Of a stretch of DNA of 64,000 bases, positions 25,749 to 34,776 are shown piece by piece. Where the stretch lies: the NCBI GenBank assembly GCA_017542125.1, contig JAFXXU010000004.1, positions 1-64,000 of the forward strand, read 5' to 3'. The number at the start of each line of letters is the position of its first letter. Positions within the stretch are counted from its first letter, which is position 1. Position numbers and translations under genes: made by a program. Source of the stretch: Ruminococcus sp. (GTDB lineage: Bacteria > Bacillota > Clostridia > Oscillospirales > Ruminococcaceae). Below the pieces are notes generated by a model. It was not told the origin of the DNA. It did not search any database and saw nothing but the letters and a program-made list of their open reading frames with translations.

Positions 25749-26012
25749 TCAGAAGGATTTCTCCAGCTCCTTGAGCTCCTCATCGCTCTTTCCCGACAGT
25801 TCTCCTTCATCATAGAACTTGATGAGCATAGAGCCTATGGCCTTGCCCTCATAGGTAAGAACGAGGTCATAGAGACCTGCCTCAGTCTCCACATTGTTAA
25901 GGTAGCAGTTGCCCCAAGAGGAGCCCTCCTCGGCGGGGAAGAAGGTTATTGTCCCTGCCTTATTGATTAGAGCGTCCTCGGGGACCTCTGCGCTGTCGGG
26001 AGCCCGGCCTAC
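25749..26012 (-). pseudogene. 5'-truncated gene remnant or frameshifted extension
   Basis: An open frame of about 87 codons with no ATG near its 5' end follows the permease stop. Codon choice is the organism's own (GAG, AAG, CTC, ACC, GGC), so it is or recently was coding. It reads APDSAEVPEDALINKAG, then TFFPAEEGSSWGNCYLNNVE, then YEGKAIGSMLIKFYDE, ending KELEKSF. I do not recognise the domain. Its frame is -1 relative to the permease, and the permease end contains CTGAAAAAGG. Either the 5' half of a separate gene was deleted, or a -1 shift appends this domain to the permease. Confidence 0.55.
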
Positions 26013-27031
26013 TGCTCCGAAGCCTTTTTCAGACCCTCTGCCACCAGATGGCAGCTGACCATCAGAAGCACCATTATTATGGCCGCGGGCAGGAGCTTGT
26101 AGGGGTGCAGCAGCACGTTCTGGAAGCCGTCGGTGAGCAGGGTGCCCAGAGAGCAGCTGCCTGCGGGCATACCCAGACCCACAAAGCTCAGGAACGCTTC
26201 AAGGAACACCGCCGAGGGTATGCTCAGCATTATCTGAGTTATGAGCTTCCCGGTGATGTTGGGGACTATCTCCCGGAAAATTATATGCCTGTGGCCGGCG
26301 CCCAGCGTTCTCGCGGCCTGGACATATTCCAGCTCCTTGACCTTTAACACTTCCGCCCGGGAGATATGGCTCATCTCTATCCAGCCGGAAAGCATCAGGG
26401 CGATGATAATCGAGCCCATTCCGGGTTTCAGCACCAGCATGAGCAGCGTCACCACCACAAGGGTGGGTATGCTGCCCACCACGTCAATGAACCGCTGCAT
26501 CAGGATATCCGTCATACCGCCGAAGTAGCCGGAGATTATACCGAAGTTCATCCCTATGAGCAGATTTATGACTGTGGCCGCGGCGGCTATTATCAGCGAG
26601 ATACGCAGGCCCATAAAGGCTCTGGAGAACAGATCCCTGCCGAGAGAATCGGTGCCGAAGAGATAATACTCATCGGTGATCTCCAGATCCTCATAGAGGT
26701 TGACGGTCTCGCTGCCGCCGGTCTTGTTCATAGTCTCGGAGCCGTCCAGGATGCCCGCTGCGGAAAGGCCGGGAACTCTCGGGGCAAGGTTGGCGTGTTT
26801 CAGGGTCTGCTCGTCATAGCTGTGGCCGGAGATATAGGGCCCGACTATCGCAAGCAGCACCAGCAGCGCAAGGATCACAACTCCCGCCACTGCGGACTTC
26901 TGTGCAAAGAAGCGCTTGCGCATATCGTTCTTGGAGCCGGTCACGGCCTCCGAAGAAGCGGTCTCCTTAAGCTCGGGCGGAGCGGGGACGAAGTCCTGTT
27001 CTGTCGGTGTATATACAGCTGTATCTGTCAT
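26009..27031 (-). CDS. Peptide ABC transporter permease, DppC/OppC type
   Basis: A 340-residue permease with a cytoplasmic N-terminus of about 45 residues, then six predicted spans. YLFGTDSLGRDLFSRAFMGL near residue 125 is the OppC/DppC hallmark, and the EAA loop is EVLKVKELEYVQAARTLGAG, then FREIVPNITG. It forms the transmembrane channel with the DppB-type gene 14 bases upstream. The reading frame ends normally in KKASEQ. Confidence 0.94.
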   Translation of the reverse strand: MTDTAVYTPTEQDFVPAPPELKETASSEAVTGSKNDMRKRFFAQKSAVAGVVILALLVLLAIVGPYISGHSYDEQTLKHANLAPRVPGLSAAGILDGSETMNKTGGSETVNLYEDLEITDEYYLFGTDSLGRDLFSRAFMGLRISLIIAAAATVINLLIGMNFGIISGYFGGMTDILMQRFIDVVGSIPTLVVVTLLMLVLKPGMGSIIIALMLSGWIEMSHISRAEVLKVKELEYVQAARTLGAGHRHIIFREIVPNITGKLITQIMLSIPSAVFLEAFLSFVGLGMPAGSCSLGTLLTDGFQNVLLHPYKLLPAAIIMVLLMVSCHLVAEGLKKASEQ

Positions 27032-27045
27032 ATTCTCCCCCTCCT

Positions 27046-27981
27046 TTATTCAGGCTTGCCGCCGAGACGGACTCTCGGATCGACAACGCAGTAGACAAGA
27101 TCGAGTATGAGCATCACCACGATATAGAGCGCCGAATACACAAAGCTGAGAGCCAGGACAACGCTGTAATCGTTGCTTTCGATGGCAGTGGTCAGCAGGC
27201 CGCCTATGCCGGGTATCGAGAACATCTTCTCGATGACCAGGGAGCCGGTGAGCAGACCTACCAACAGCCCTGCCATAACGGTGATGACGGGTATCAGCGA
27301 ATTGCGCAGGATGTATTTCACCATTATAGACCCGCTGCCCAGGCCGGAGCATCTGGCGAGCATAACGTAATCAGACTTCATAACGTCCTCCGCCTCCGAC
27401 TTGGTGAAGCGGGCGATGACCGCCGTTACCGAAAAGCTCAGGGCAGCAACGGGCATTACCGTTGACACGAAGGGCGAGCGGAAGTCGTAGAGCAGGGGCA
27501 GCAGCTCCGCCTTGTACCCGATGAACCAGGAGAAGAACATTGCGAACAGGTATGAGGGTATCGCTATGCCCAGCATAGTGAACAGGGAATAGAGTATCTT
27601 GACGAAGCGGTTCCTGAAAAAGGCTGTCACGAGCCCGAGGGTAACTCCCGCCACCGTGCCGAAGATCAGGCTGGCAAAGCCTATTTTAAGGGTTATGGGG
27701 AAGCGGTTCACCAGCAGGGTCGTAATCGGGGTATTGGGCGAGATAGAATAGCTGACGCCGAAATCCCCCCTAAGCATATTGCCCACATACTTGAAGAACT
27801 GAACTATCACCGGCTGATCGAGGCCGTATTGCTTGCGGAGCGCCTCAACCTGCTCCTCGGAGAGCTTGGCATCATTGAAGGGCGAGCCCGGCATGAACTG
27901 GAGCAGCAGGAACAGTATCAGCAGGATCAAAAACAGTATGGATACTGATATGAGTATTCTTTTTCTGAGATATCGTCCCAT
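27046..27981 (-). CDS. Peptide ABC transporter permease, DppB/OppB type
   Basis: A 311-residue permease starting MGRYLRKRILISVSILFLIL, with FMPGSPFND, LRKQYGLDQPVIVQFFKYV and DFGVSYSISPNTPI as in OppB/DppB, and the EAA loop YVMLARCSGLGSGSIMVKYI near residue 213. It pairs with the DppC-type permease. Its start codon overlaps the stop of the binding-protein gene by one base (TAATG). Confidence 0.94.
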   Translation of the reverse strand: MGRYLRKRILISVSILFLILLILFLLLQFMPGSPFNDAKLSEEQVEALRKQYGLDQPVIVQFFKYVGNMLRGDFGVSYSISPNTPITTLLVNRFPITLKIGFASLIFGTVAGVTLGLVTAFFRNRFVKILYSLFTMLGIAIPSYLFAMFFSWFIGYKAELLPLLYDFRSPFVSTVMPVAALSFSVTAVIARFTKSEAEDVMKSDYVMLARCSGLGSGSIMVKYILRNSLIPVITVMAGLLVGLLTGSLVIEKMFSIPGIGGLLTTAIESNDYSVVLALSFVYSALYIVVMLILDLVYCVVDPRVRLGGKPE

Positions 27982-29606
27982 TATTTCAGCTCCTTCCGCA
28001 GTCCTGTGATCACCGGCTCGGTGCCGGTGGGGTTGACCTGAAAGCCCGTGACGCCGTCGGCTATGAGATAATTGTACTCGGCACCGAACAGCGGGATCAT
28101 CGCCACATCGGTCATAAGCTTATCCTCCATCTTATGCAGGAGCAGATTGCGCTCTTCGCCGTAGGTCAGGAAGCTCTTGTCATACATATCAAGGAAATCC
28201 CGATCGAAATAATGGTTAGTGCTGCCGTCGCCGAGGGAACCCTGGAAAAGCGCGGTGGGGTCGGCATAGTCAGCGACCCAGGAGCTCTGGATCAGGTCGT
28301 AATCCCTGCCGCTGAGTCGGCTGATCCATTCCTTTGCCGGCAGGGGGATGATCTCCAGCTCAAGGCCGTTCAGATTCGTTTCCAGCTGCGCCTTGATGGC
28401 TTCGGCGTACTTGGTCTGGGCGTTATTGACGACGTAATCCAGATGGATGCTGCTGACGCCCAGCTCATTGAGCCCCTTTGCCCAGTATTCGGCAGCCTTT
28501 TCGGGCTCGTACTGCATATACTCATCGTAAAGGGTCTGATCCCTCGCAAAGTCGGTGCCGTCGGTCTCGGTATAATAATCGGGGGGTATCACTCTGGTCA
28601 TAGGGTAATAGCCGAAGCGGGACACGTTCCGGGTTATGCTCTCGCGGTCGATGCTCTTTGCGATGGCTAGGCGGATATTCCTGTTTTTCAGTGCTGTGTT
28701 GGAAAGGTGGTTTATCTCCAGCGTCAGCACCGCTGCCACCGAGAATTCTGACATATGGTCGTCGCCCTGGGCAAGCTCCGCCAGCTCGCCGCTGACTGAG
28801 ATGATATCCAGCTGATCCGATGAATAGCACATCATCGCCTGCTGCGGGTCGGCAGCCACCTGTAAAGTTACACCCGGCAGTTCGATCTGATCCGCATTGA
28901 AATAATCGGGGTTCCTGACCAGATGTATCTGGGTCGCCAGGGGCTCGTACCTGTCAAGGATATAGGGGCCGCAGCTGAGCACCGTATCGGGGCTGGTGGC
29001 ATAGCTGCTTCCGCAGGAATTGCAGAACTCCCTGGGGCAGGGCGAAAAGTTAGTCATAGTGAACAGCGAATTCAGATAGGGGCAAGGCAGCTCCAGCTTT
29101 ACCACGAAGGTAAGGTCGTCGGGGGCATAGACGCCCAGCTCGCTTACGGACATCTCACCCGTATTTATCTCATAGGCATTGAGTATCCGGCAGCAATCGG
29201 TTATGAGGTAGACGCTGTTGCTCTTTGTGGCAGGGTCGATCAGCCTTTTGAATGCAAAAGCGAAATCGTCGGAGGTGAGAGGATCACCGTTGCTCCATCT
29301 GAGGCCTTTTTTAAGGTGATAGGTCACGGTCAGGCCGTCATCGGAGACATCGCAGCTCTCGGCCAGCTCGGGAACGAGCTCCCGCCTTTCATTGTAGGCA
29401 TAGAGCGTCGAGGTGAAGAACACCGCGACCTGAGCCGAGCCGGTATCTGAAATGAGCTGAGGGTCTATGGTCACGGGAGAACTGCCTATACCGATATTCA
29501 GCTCCGTCAGCTTGTTATCGGTGGAGTTATCCCCGCAGCCACCCAGCATCGACGCAAGAAAGACAAAGAGCATACAGAAGCAGAGGTATCTTTTTATCCT
29601 TTTCAT
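27981..29606 (-). CDS. Peptide-binding lipoprotein, OppA/DppA type
   Basis: A 541-residue extracellular solute-binding protein (family 5). The lipobox is MLGGCGDN with Cys near residue 24. The family region LAESCDVSDDGLTVTYHLKKGLRWSNGDPLTSDDF lies at about residues 80-115 and IRLAIAKSIDR near residue 310. It should be lipid-anchored outside the membrane and deliver peptides to the two permeases. It overlaps the ATPase gene by 4 bases. The match to the whole family looks complete. Confidence 0.95.
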   Translation of the reverse strand: MKRIKRYLCFCMLFVFLASMLGGCGDNSTDNKLTELNIGIGSSPVTIDPQLISDTGSAQVAVFFTSTLYAYNERRELVPELAESCDVSDDGLTVTYHLKKGLRWSNGDPLTSDDFAFAFKRLIDPATKSNSVYLITDCCRILNAYEINTGEMSVSELGVYAPDDLTFVVKLELPCPYLNSLFTMTNFSPCPREFCNSCGSSYATSPDTVLSCGPYILDRYEPLATQIHLVRNPDYFNADQIELPGVTLQVAADPQQAMMCYSSDQLDIISVSGELAELAQGDDHMSEFSVAAVLTLEINHLSNTALKNRNIRLAIAKSIDRESITRNVSRFGYYPMTRVIPPDYYTETDGTDFARDQTLYDEYMQYEPEKAAEYWAKGLNELGVSSIHLDYVVNNAQTKYAEAIKAQLETNLNGLELEIIPLPAKEWISRLSGRDYDLIQSSWVADYADPTALFQGSLGDGSTNHYFDRDFLDMYDKSFLTYGEERNLLLHKMEDKLMTDVAMIPLFGAEYNYLIADGVTGFQVNPTGTEPVITGLRKELK

Positions 29607-30565
29607 CCTTTGTCCTCCTCTGTCCAGTCATCAAATTCCTTGTCGGTGCAGAGCACACGGTGAGTCGGCGAGAGGCTGTGCCATTCTCCGAGGGCGTAAT
29701 CAATACCCGAGCTGACGGGGTCGTATCTCTCCGACTCAGACGAGGGCATGACCGGGTTCATCCTGGGGATGGCTCTCAGCAAGCCCTTGGTATAGGGATG
29801 CACGGGAGCGTTGAATATCTCCTCGGAGGTGCCTGTCTCCAGCAGATATCCAAGATGCAGCACCCCTATTCGGTCGGAAAGAAATCTCACCATTGAGAGG
29901 TCGTGGGAGATGAACAGCAGGGATGTCCCCGTTTCCTCCTTGATCTCGTGGAGCATATTTACTATCTGCGCCTGCACCGAGGCGTCCAGCGCGGCGATGC
30001 ACTCATCGGCGATTATCAGCTTTGGGTCGCTCACCAGCGCTCTTGCTATGCCGATGCGCTGACGCTGCCCTCCGGAAAACCCTGAGGGATAGCGGTTGGC
30101 GTATTCGGGAGGTATCCCCACCCGCCGCAGAGCATCCGCGGTGATCCTGTCGCGTTCCTCGCGGCCGGAGCCTATGCCCTGGATGGCCAGCGCCTCCCGG
30201 AGTATCTGCCCCACCTGCTTTTTCGGGTTGAGGGAGGACATGGGATCCTGAAAGACCATAGCGATCTTGGTGCCGTTTATCAGCTTGCGGCGGGCAGGCT
30301 CCTTCATTTTCAGAAGGTCGGTCTTCTCACCCCCGTCGTGGAAGATGACCTCGCCGGATTCGATAACGGCGCTGGCGGGAAGTATGCCCATAACGGTCTT
30401 TACCCCAACGCTCTTTCCGCACCCGGATTCGCCTACCAGAGCCAGCACCTCGTTCTCATTCAGGATGAAATCCAGCCCGCGTATGGCGCGGACGTCCCCG
30501 GTGGGGAGCCGGAAGGTCACTTTGAGGTTTTTCACCTCAATTACCGGTCTTGAATTCTCGCTCAC
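29603..30565 (-). CDS. Peptide ABC transporter ATPase, apparent OppD/OppF hybrid
   Basis: A protein of about 320 residues with all ATPase motifs: Walker A GESGCGKS, Q-loop MVFQDPMSSLNP, signature FSGGQRQRIGIARAL, Walker B IIADE and H-loop ISHDLSMVRF. The first third looks like OppD (GKSVGVKTVMGILP after Walker A). The rest looks like OppF (GGQRQRIGIARAL, ALDASVQAQIVNML, HPYTKGLLRAIP). Walker B is followed by CIAALD. No second ATPase gene is present. I prefer the GTG at 30565, nine bases after GGAG; an ATG at 30574 is the alternative. It is the first gene of the operon. Confidence 0.85.
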   Translation of the reverse strand: MSENSRPVIEVKNLKVTFRLPTGDVRAIRGLDFILNENEVLALVGESGCGKSVGVKTVMGILPASAVIESGEVIFHDGGEKTDLLKMKEPARRKLINGTKIAMVFQDPMSSLNPKKQVGQILREALAIQGIGSGREERDRITADALRRVGIPPEYANRYPSGFSGGQRQRIGIARALVSDPKLIIADECIAALDASVQAQIVNMLHEIKEETGTSLLFISHDLSMVRFLSDRIGVLHLGYLLETGTSEEIFNAPVHPYTKGLLRAIPRMNPVMPSSESERYDPVSSGIDYALGEWHSLSPTHRVLCTDKEFDDWTEEDKG

Positions 30566-30661
30566 AGCTATCATCTCCGAATAAACAGATTTTTACAGAT
30601 CGTCAGAGCATTCCCTGAGGGAACGGTCTGCTGCCTCCGGCGCTGATAAACCGCTGATTTC

Positions 30662-30690
30662 TTGACAATCCCACCCAATGATGATATACT
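30662..30690 (+). promoter_or_regulatory. Promoter of the dus operon
   Basis: TTGACA (30662-30667), 17-base spacer, TATACT (30685-30690). An in-frame upstream start falls inside this promoter, which argues for the ATG at 30731. Confidence 0.85.
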
Positions 30691-30730
30691 GAGACCAGCA
30701 GCAGAGCCCATTTACGAAAGGACAGGCAGT

Positions 30731-31702
30731 ATGAAAAGCTTTTGCGGTAATTATCTGAAAAAACTGCATATCGGGAACATCACCGCCGGCTCAAACGTGT
30801 TTATGGCACCACTCGCCGGCTACACCTGCTATCCCTTCAGGATGATGTGCCGCAGGCTGGGAGCGGGGCTGGCGTTTACGGAAATGGTCAGCGCCAACGG
30901 TCTGAAATACAACGACAAGGCCACCGCCAAGCTGCTCTATACCACCGATGAAGAATCCCCAAAGGCTGTGCAGCTGCTGGGCTCGGTGCCCTCGGCATTT
31001 GAGTATGCCTGCAAGGGAGAATACACAAAGGATTACGATATCGTTGACATCAATATGGGCTGCCCTGTACCGAACATCGTAAAAAGCGGTGAGGGCTGTG
31101 CGCTGACACAGGATCTCCCTCTTGCTTCAAGGATCATCGAGGCCTGCAAGCGCAGCGGGAAGACAGTCACCGTGAAATTCCGCCCGGGGATGAACAAGAG
31201 CCGGATAGTCGTTTCGGAATTTGCCAGGATGTGCGAGGATTCCGGTGCAGATATGATAACCGTTCACGGGCGCACCAGGAATATGATGTACGACGGTGAG
31301 CCGGTGTACGAATACATCGATGCGGCCAAGCGGGCGGTGAACATCCCCGTCATAGCCAACGGCGGGATACGCTCGGAGGAGGACGCCGTCAGGATGATGG
31401 ACAGGACGGGTGCCGACGGTGTGATGATCGCACGCTACGGGCTGGAGGATCCTATGATCTTCGCAAGGCTGACGGGCAGAAAGACCGATGCCACAAAGCT
31501 CTCGCTGATACTTGATCAGGCAGAGCTGGCGCAGTCCTGCTTTGACGAGACCGCCGCTATGGAATACGTCCGCAAGATAGCCTCATACTTTATGAAAAAG
31601 ATACCGGGGACAAAGAATTACAAGCAGGAGATGTTCCGATGCGGGAGCATGGAGGAGCTTAAAAAGATACTTGTACCGATATTCGGAGAAACGGAGATAT
31701 GA
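30731..31702 (+). CDS. dus: tRNA-dihydrouridine synthase
   Basis: Dus enzymes reduce uridines in tRNA with FMN and NADPH. The protein of about 323 residues has VFMAPLAGYTCYPFRMMCRR, FTEMVSANGL, the catalytic-Cys region INMGCPVPNIVKSGEGCAL, TVHGRTRNMMYDG, VIANGGIRSEEDA and GADGVMIARYGLEDP. I start at MKSFCGNY, with AAAGGACAG upstream. The stop overlaps the start of the LRR gene (ATGA), so the three genes to 35828 are translationally coupled. The exact uridine site cannot be predicted. Confidence 0.93.
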   Translation: MKSFCGNYLKKLHIGNITAGSNVFMAPLAGYTCYPFRMMCRRLGAGLAFTEMVSANGLKYNDKATAKLLYTTDEESPKAVQLLGSVPSAFEYACKGEYTKDYDIVDINMGCPVPNIVKSGEGCALTQDLPLASRIIEACKRSGKTVTVKFRPGMNKSRIVVSEFARMCEDSGADMITVHGRTRNMMYDGEPVYEYIDAAKRAVNIPVIANGGIRSEEDAVRMMDRTGADGVMIARYGLEDPMIFARLTGRKTDATKLSLILDQAELAQSCFDETAAMEYVRKIASYFMKKIPGTKNYKQEMFRCGSMEELKKILVPIFGETEI

Positions 31703-34700
31703 AAATGCCGCAGGAGTTTATTATAGAAAACGGGGTGCTTATCGGGTGCGGCGGAGAGTCGCTGAGCGTTACCGTGCCGGAGGGGGTAAGGGTCATCGGC
31801 AAGGGTGCCTTCAAGGGCAGGTCGAAGATGACCGATGTGACCCTCCCCGAGGGTCTCACCGAAATAGATGACGATGCTTTCAAGGGCTGCGGTATGCTTG
31901 AGCGCATCAACTTCTCCGCGGGGCTGCAAAGGATAGGCCGCTTTGCTTTCCACCGCTGCCACTCACTTTCAAAGGCTATCCTCCCCGACAGCGTTACAGA
32001 GATCGGGCAGGGGGCGTTTTTGTACTGCGACAGCATCAAGGAAGTCAGAGCAATGGGAGTGCTGCGCTTTGAGAACCAGACCTTCTCAAACAACACACAG
32101 CTCCGCCGGGTCTCGCTGAACAGCGGGATCGACACCTCTAATTTCAGGAGCGAGGTGTTTAACGGCTGCGTGGGGATAAAGGAGATATATCTCTCCGACG
32201 GGTTTACATACAGCTCCGATAACATAATCTCGGCACTGGTCTCCGACAGGGAGATACACCCCGTGGTGAAAGCAGTTGCGGAGAGCATCTATCAGTCCCT
32301 GAAAATAGAGGACGGGGTGCTTTACAAGCTGCACATCGACCTGAAAGCCTTTGAGCTGCCCGAGGGGATAAGGCGCATCGAGAAAAGCTGCTTTCTTGAC
32401 AAGAAGGGCATAGTCTCCATATCCTTCCCCGGGACGCTGGAGCAGATCGGAAGCAACGCCTTCGGCAACTGTATCAATCTGGAACAGATAGCCTTCAAGA
32501 ACGAAAACATCCTTATAGACGAGGGCGCGTTCAGAGGGTGCAGCAGCCTGAAAAGGATAGTGATAGCTGATGAGGTCTATCCCCTCTCCGGCATAAGCTA
32601 TGAGGAAAACACTCCCTATCTCATCAGGCAGATAAACGATCAGGTTTTAAGCGATTTTTACATCAGCGGTAAAACGCTGATCTCCTACACCGGCAAGGAG
32701 GAGCGGGTCACTGTCCCTGACGGGATAGAGATAATAGGCGAGAGCTGCTTTGAGGGAAACGAAAAGCTGGTGCGGGTCATTATGAGCGATTCCGTCCGGG
32801 AGATACACGAGAATGCTTTCCGGAACTGTGTTTGTATGCTGAGCATAGCTATGTCGGAAAGGCTGACTGTCATATGCAGGAGCGCCTTTGAGAACTGCCG
32901 CAAGCTGATACGCTTCAACATCCCCGAGGGGCTTGCTGAGGTGGGCTTCGCCGCGTTCAGAGGATGCACCGCCCTGGAGCTCCCCGGCTTTGAAAAGGGT
33001 ACTCCCCCTGCCCTGCCCGTCAGCGAGAGGGTCTATGAGGGAGAGGATATCCCGGCCTACAGCTTCTGCGGAAGCGAGACGGTAACGGAGCTTGTGTTTG
33101 ACAAGCCCGCTGTTATCGGGAAGTATGCTTTTTCGGGCTGCAAGGACCTGGAGCGGGTAGTGATAAACAACAGCGGATGCATCATAGAAAGAAACGCCTT
33201 TGAGAAGTGCGGATCCCTGCGGGAGGTAAAGGTGCTGGCTGGCAGGATAGAAAAGGGAGCCTTCTCCTTCTGCCGCAATTTGGAGCGCGCCGAGATCAGC
33301 GGCGTCACTGCCCTTGCTGACGAAGTCTTTGCGGGGTGCTGCTCCCTTAAAGAAGTGAAGCTCTCGCCGGAGGTCTCGGAGATAGGCAGACGATGCTTTG
33401 ACGAGTGCACCTCCCTGGAGAGCATGGAACTTGCAAATATCAGAGCTGTGGGCGAGCGTGCCTTCGAGCGCTGCGACAGCCTCAAAGAGATAAGGCTGAC
33501 AAATGCTGCCGTGGGATATCACGCCTTTGCGGACTGCTCCGGGCTGAAAACCATGATTCTTGATAAGGATGTATCCCTGCGCAGCGGAGCCTTCTTCGGC
33601 TGCACCTGTGCGGACACGGTAGTCTATGAGGGGGAGCGTTACAGCTTCTCGCGGTTCTGTGAGAGCAGGAACACAGCCGGCAACAAGCTGCCCTGCCGGG
33701 TACAGGAGGTCATCGGCAGCGTATATTCCTGCTTCACGGTGAGCCGCGAGCTCGGCATCGTGAGATACAAGGGGGATGCTGCGGCGGTAAAGCTTCCGGA
33801 GGATATCATCTCCGTGGGGGACGAGGCCTTCCGCGACCGGCTGAGGGTCAGCGAGATCATCTTCCCCGAGAGCGTGAAGCGCAGCGGAAAGATGGCCTTT
33901 TCCGGCACCGGCTGGCTTGAAATTAAGCGCCGCGAAGGCAGCTTCAACGTCGTGAACGATATGCTTATAGACGGCGTCTGCTGCGGAGAGAGAGCTGTTA
34001 TCCCGGAGGATATCAAGCGGATATGCTCCTGGGCATTTGCGGGCTGCACCCAGCTCCGCGAGCTGGTGTTAAGTACCGACCGCATAGCCGTTGACGCCTT
34101 TGCTTTCCGCAACTGCCTGAACCTTAAGACCATATGCCTTGCGGACGGCAGCACATACACTCTTGAAAACGTAAAGGATATAGAGGATAAGGATTACCCG
34201 GAGCTTGTGCGGCGGATCTTTGCCGAGGGCATAAACTGCTTCAAGCTGAACGGTGAGGGGGTGCTTACCGAGAGCACGGGAAACATCAAGGATCTGGTCT
34301 TCCCTGCCGGGATAAAAGCCATCGGCGATGAGGTCTATATGGACTGCCATCTGCTTGAAAGCATAGTGCTTTCGGAGGACACCTCGGTGATAGGCAGGGC
34401 GGCTTTCAAGAACAGCAAGTGGCTTAAAACCGTGGCCAACGCCGGGGGTGTGGAGAGGATCGAAGCCCAGGCTTTCAGCGGGTGCAAGAGCCTGGAGAGC
34501 ATTGACCTTTCCGGCAGGCTGGAGCAGATAGGCAAGCGCGCCTTTGAGCATTGCTGCTCCCTGCGGGAGATACAGCTGCCGGACGGGATAACGGTCATCC
34601 CCGAGATGGCGTTTTTCAGATGCAAGAGCCTCAGACGGATAGTGATCCCTCCCTCGGTGAGGGAGATAGGCTCTCAGGCATTTGCCTATTGCAGCGAGCT

Positions 34701-34776
34701 TAATGAGGTCGTATTCTCCGACCGGGAAAAGGTCAGCATAGCTGACGATGCTTTTGCGTGGTGTGACAGGCTATGA
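31699..34776 (+). CDS. BspA-like leucine-rich repeat protein without signal peptide
   Basis: A 1025-residue protein built from many LRR_5 (BspA/TpLRR) repeats of about 23 residues, with the pattern xxIxxxAFxxCxxLxxIxLPxxVxxI. Examples are EIDDDAFKGCGMLERINF, EIGQGAFLYCDSIKEV and EIGSQAFAYCSELNEVVF. Non-repeat spacers occur near residues 190-215, 320-345, 690-720 and 840-865. No signal peptide, membrane span, sorting signal or dockerin is visible, so a cytoplasmic location is likely, unlike typical surface BspA proteins. It overlaps dus and the next gene by 4 bases each. Function is unknown; LRRs usually bind proteins. Confidence 0.9.
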   Translation: MKMPQEFIIENGVLIGCGGESLSVTVPEGVRVIGKGAFKGRSKMTDVTLPEGLTEIDDDAFKGCGMLERINFSAGLQRIGRFAFHRCHSLSKAILPDSVTEIGQGAFLYCDSIKEVRAMGVLRFENQTFSNNTQLRRVSLNSGIDTSNFRSEVFNGCVGIKEIYLSDGFTYSSDNIISALVSDREIHPVVKAVAESIYQSLKIEDGVLYKLHIDLKAFELPEGIRRIEKSCFLDKKGIVSISFPGTLEQIGSNAFGNCINLEQIAFKNENILIDEGAFRGCSSLKRIVIADEVYPLSGISYEENTPYLIRQINDQVLSDFYISGKTLISYTGKEERVTVPDGIEIIGESCFEGNEKLVRVIMSDSVREIHENAFRNCVCMLSIAMSERLTVICRSAFENCRKLIRFNIPEGLAEVGFAAFRGCTALELPGFEKGTPPALPVSERVYEGEDIPAYSFCGSETVTELVFDKPAVIGKYAFSGCKDLERVVINNSGCIIERNAFEKCGSLREVKVLAGRIEKGAFSFCRNLERAEISGVTALADEVFAGCCSLKEVKLSPEVSEIGRRCFDECTSLESMELANIRAVGERAFERCDSLKEIRLTNAAVGYHAFADCSGLKTMILDKDVSLRSGAFFGCTCADTVVYEGERYSFSRFCESRNTAGNKLPCRVQEVIGSVYSCFTVSRELGIVRYKGDAAAVKLPEDIISVGDEAFRDRLRVSEIIFPESVKRSGKMAFSGTGWLEIKRREGSFNVVNDMLIDGVCCGERAVIPEDIKRICSWAFAGCTQLRELVLSTDRIAVDAFAFRNCLNLKTICLADGSTYTLENVKDIEDKDYPELVRRIFAEGINCFKLNGEGVLTESTGNIKDLVFPAGIKAIGDEVYMDCHLLESIVLSEDTSVIGRAAFKNSKWLKTVANAGGVERIEAQAFSGCKSLESIDLSGRLEQIGKRAFEHCCSLREIQLPDGITVIPEMAFFRCKSLRRIVIPPSVREIGSQAFAYCSELNEVVFSDREKVSIADDAFAWCDRL

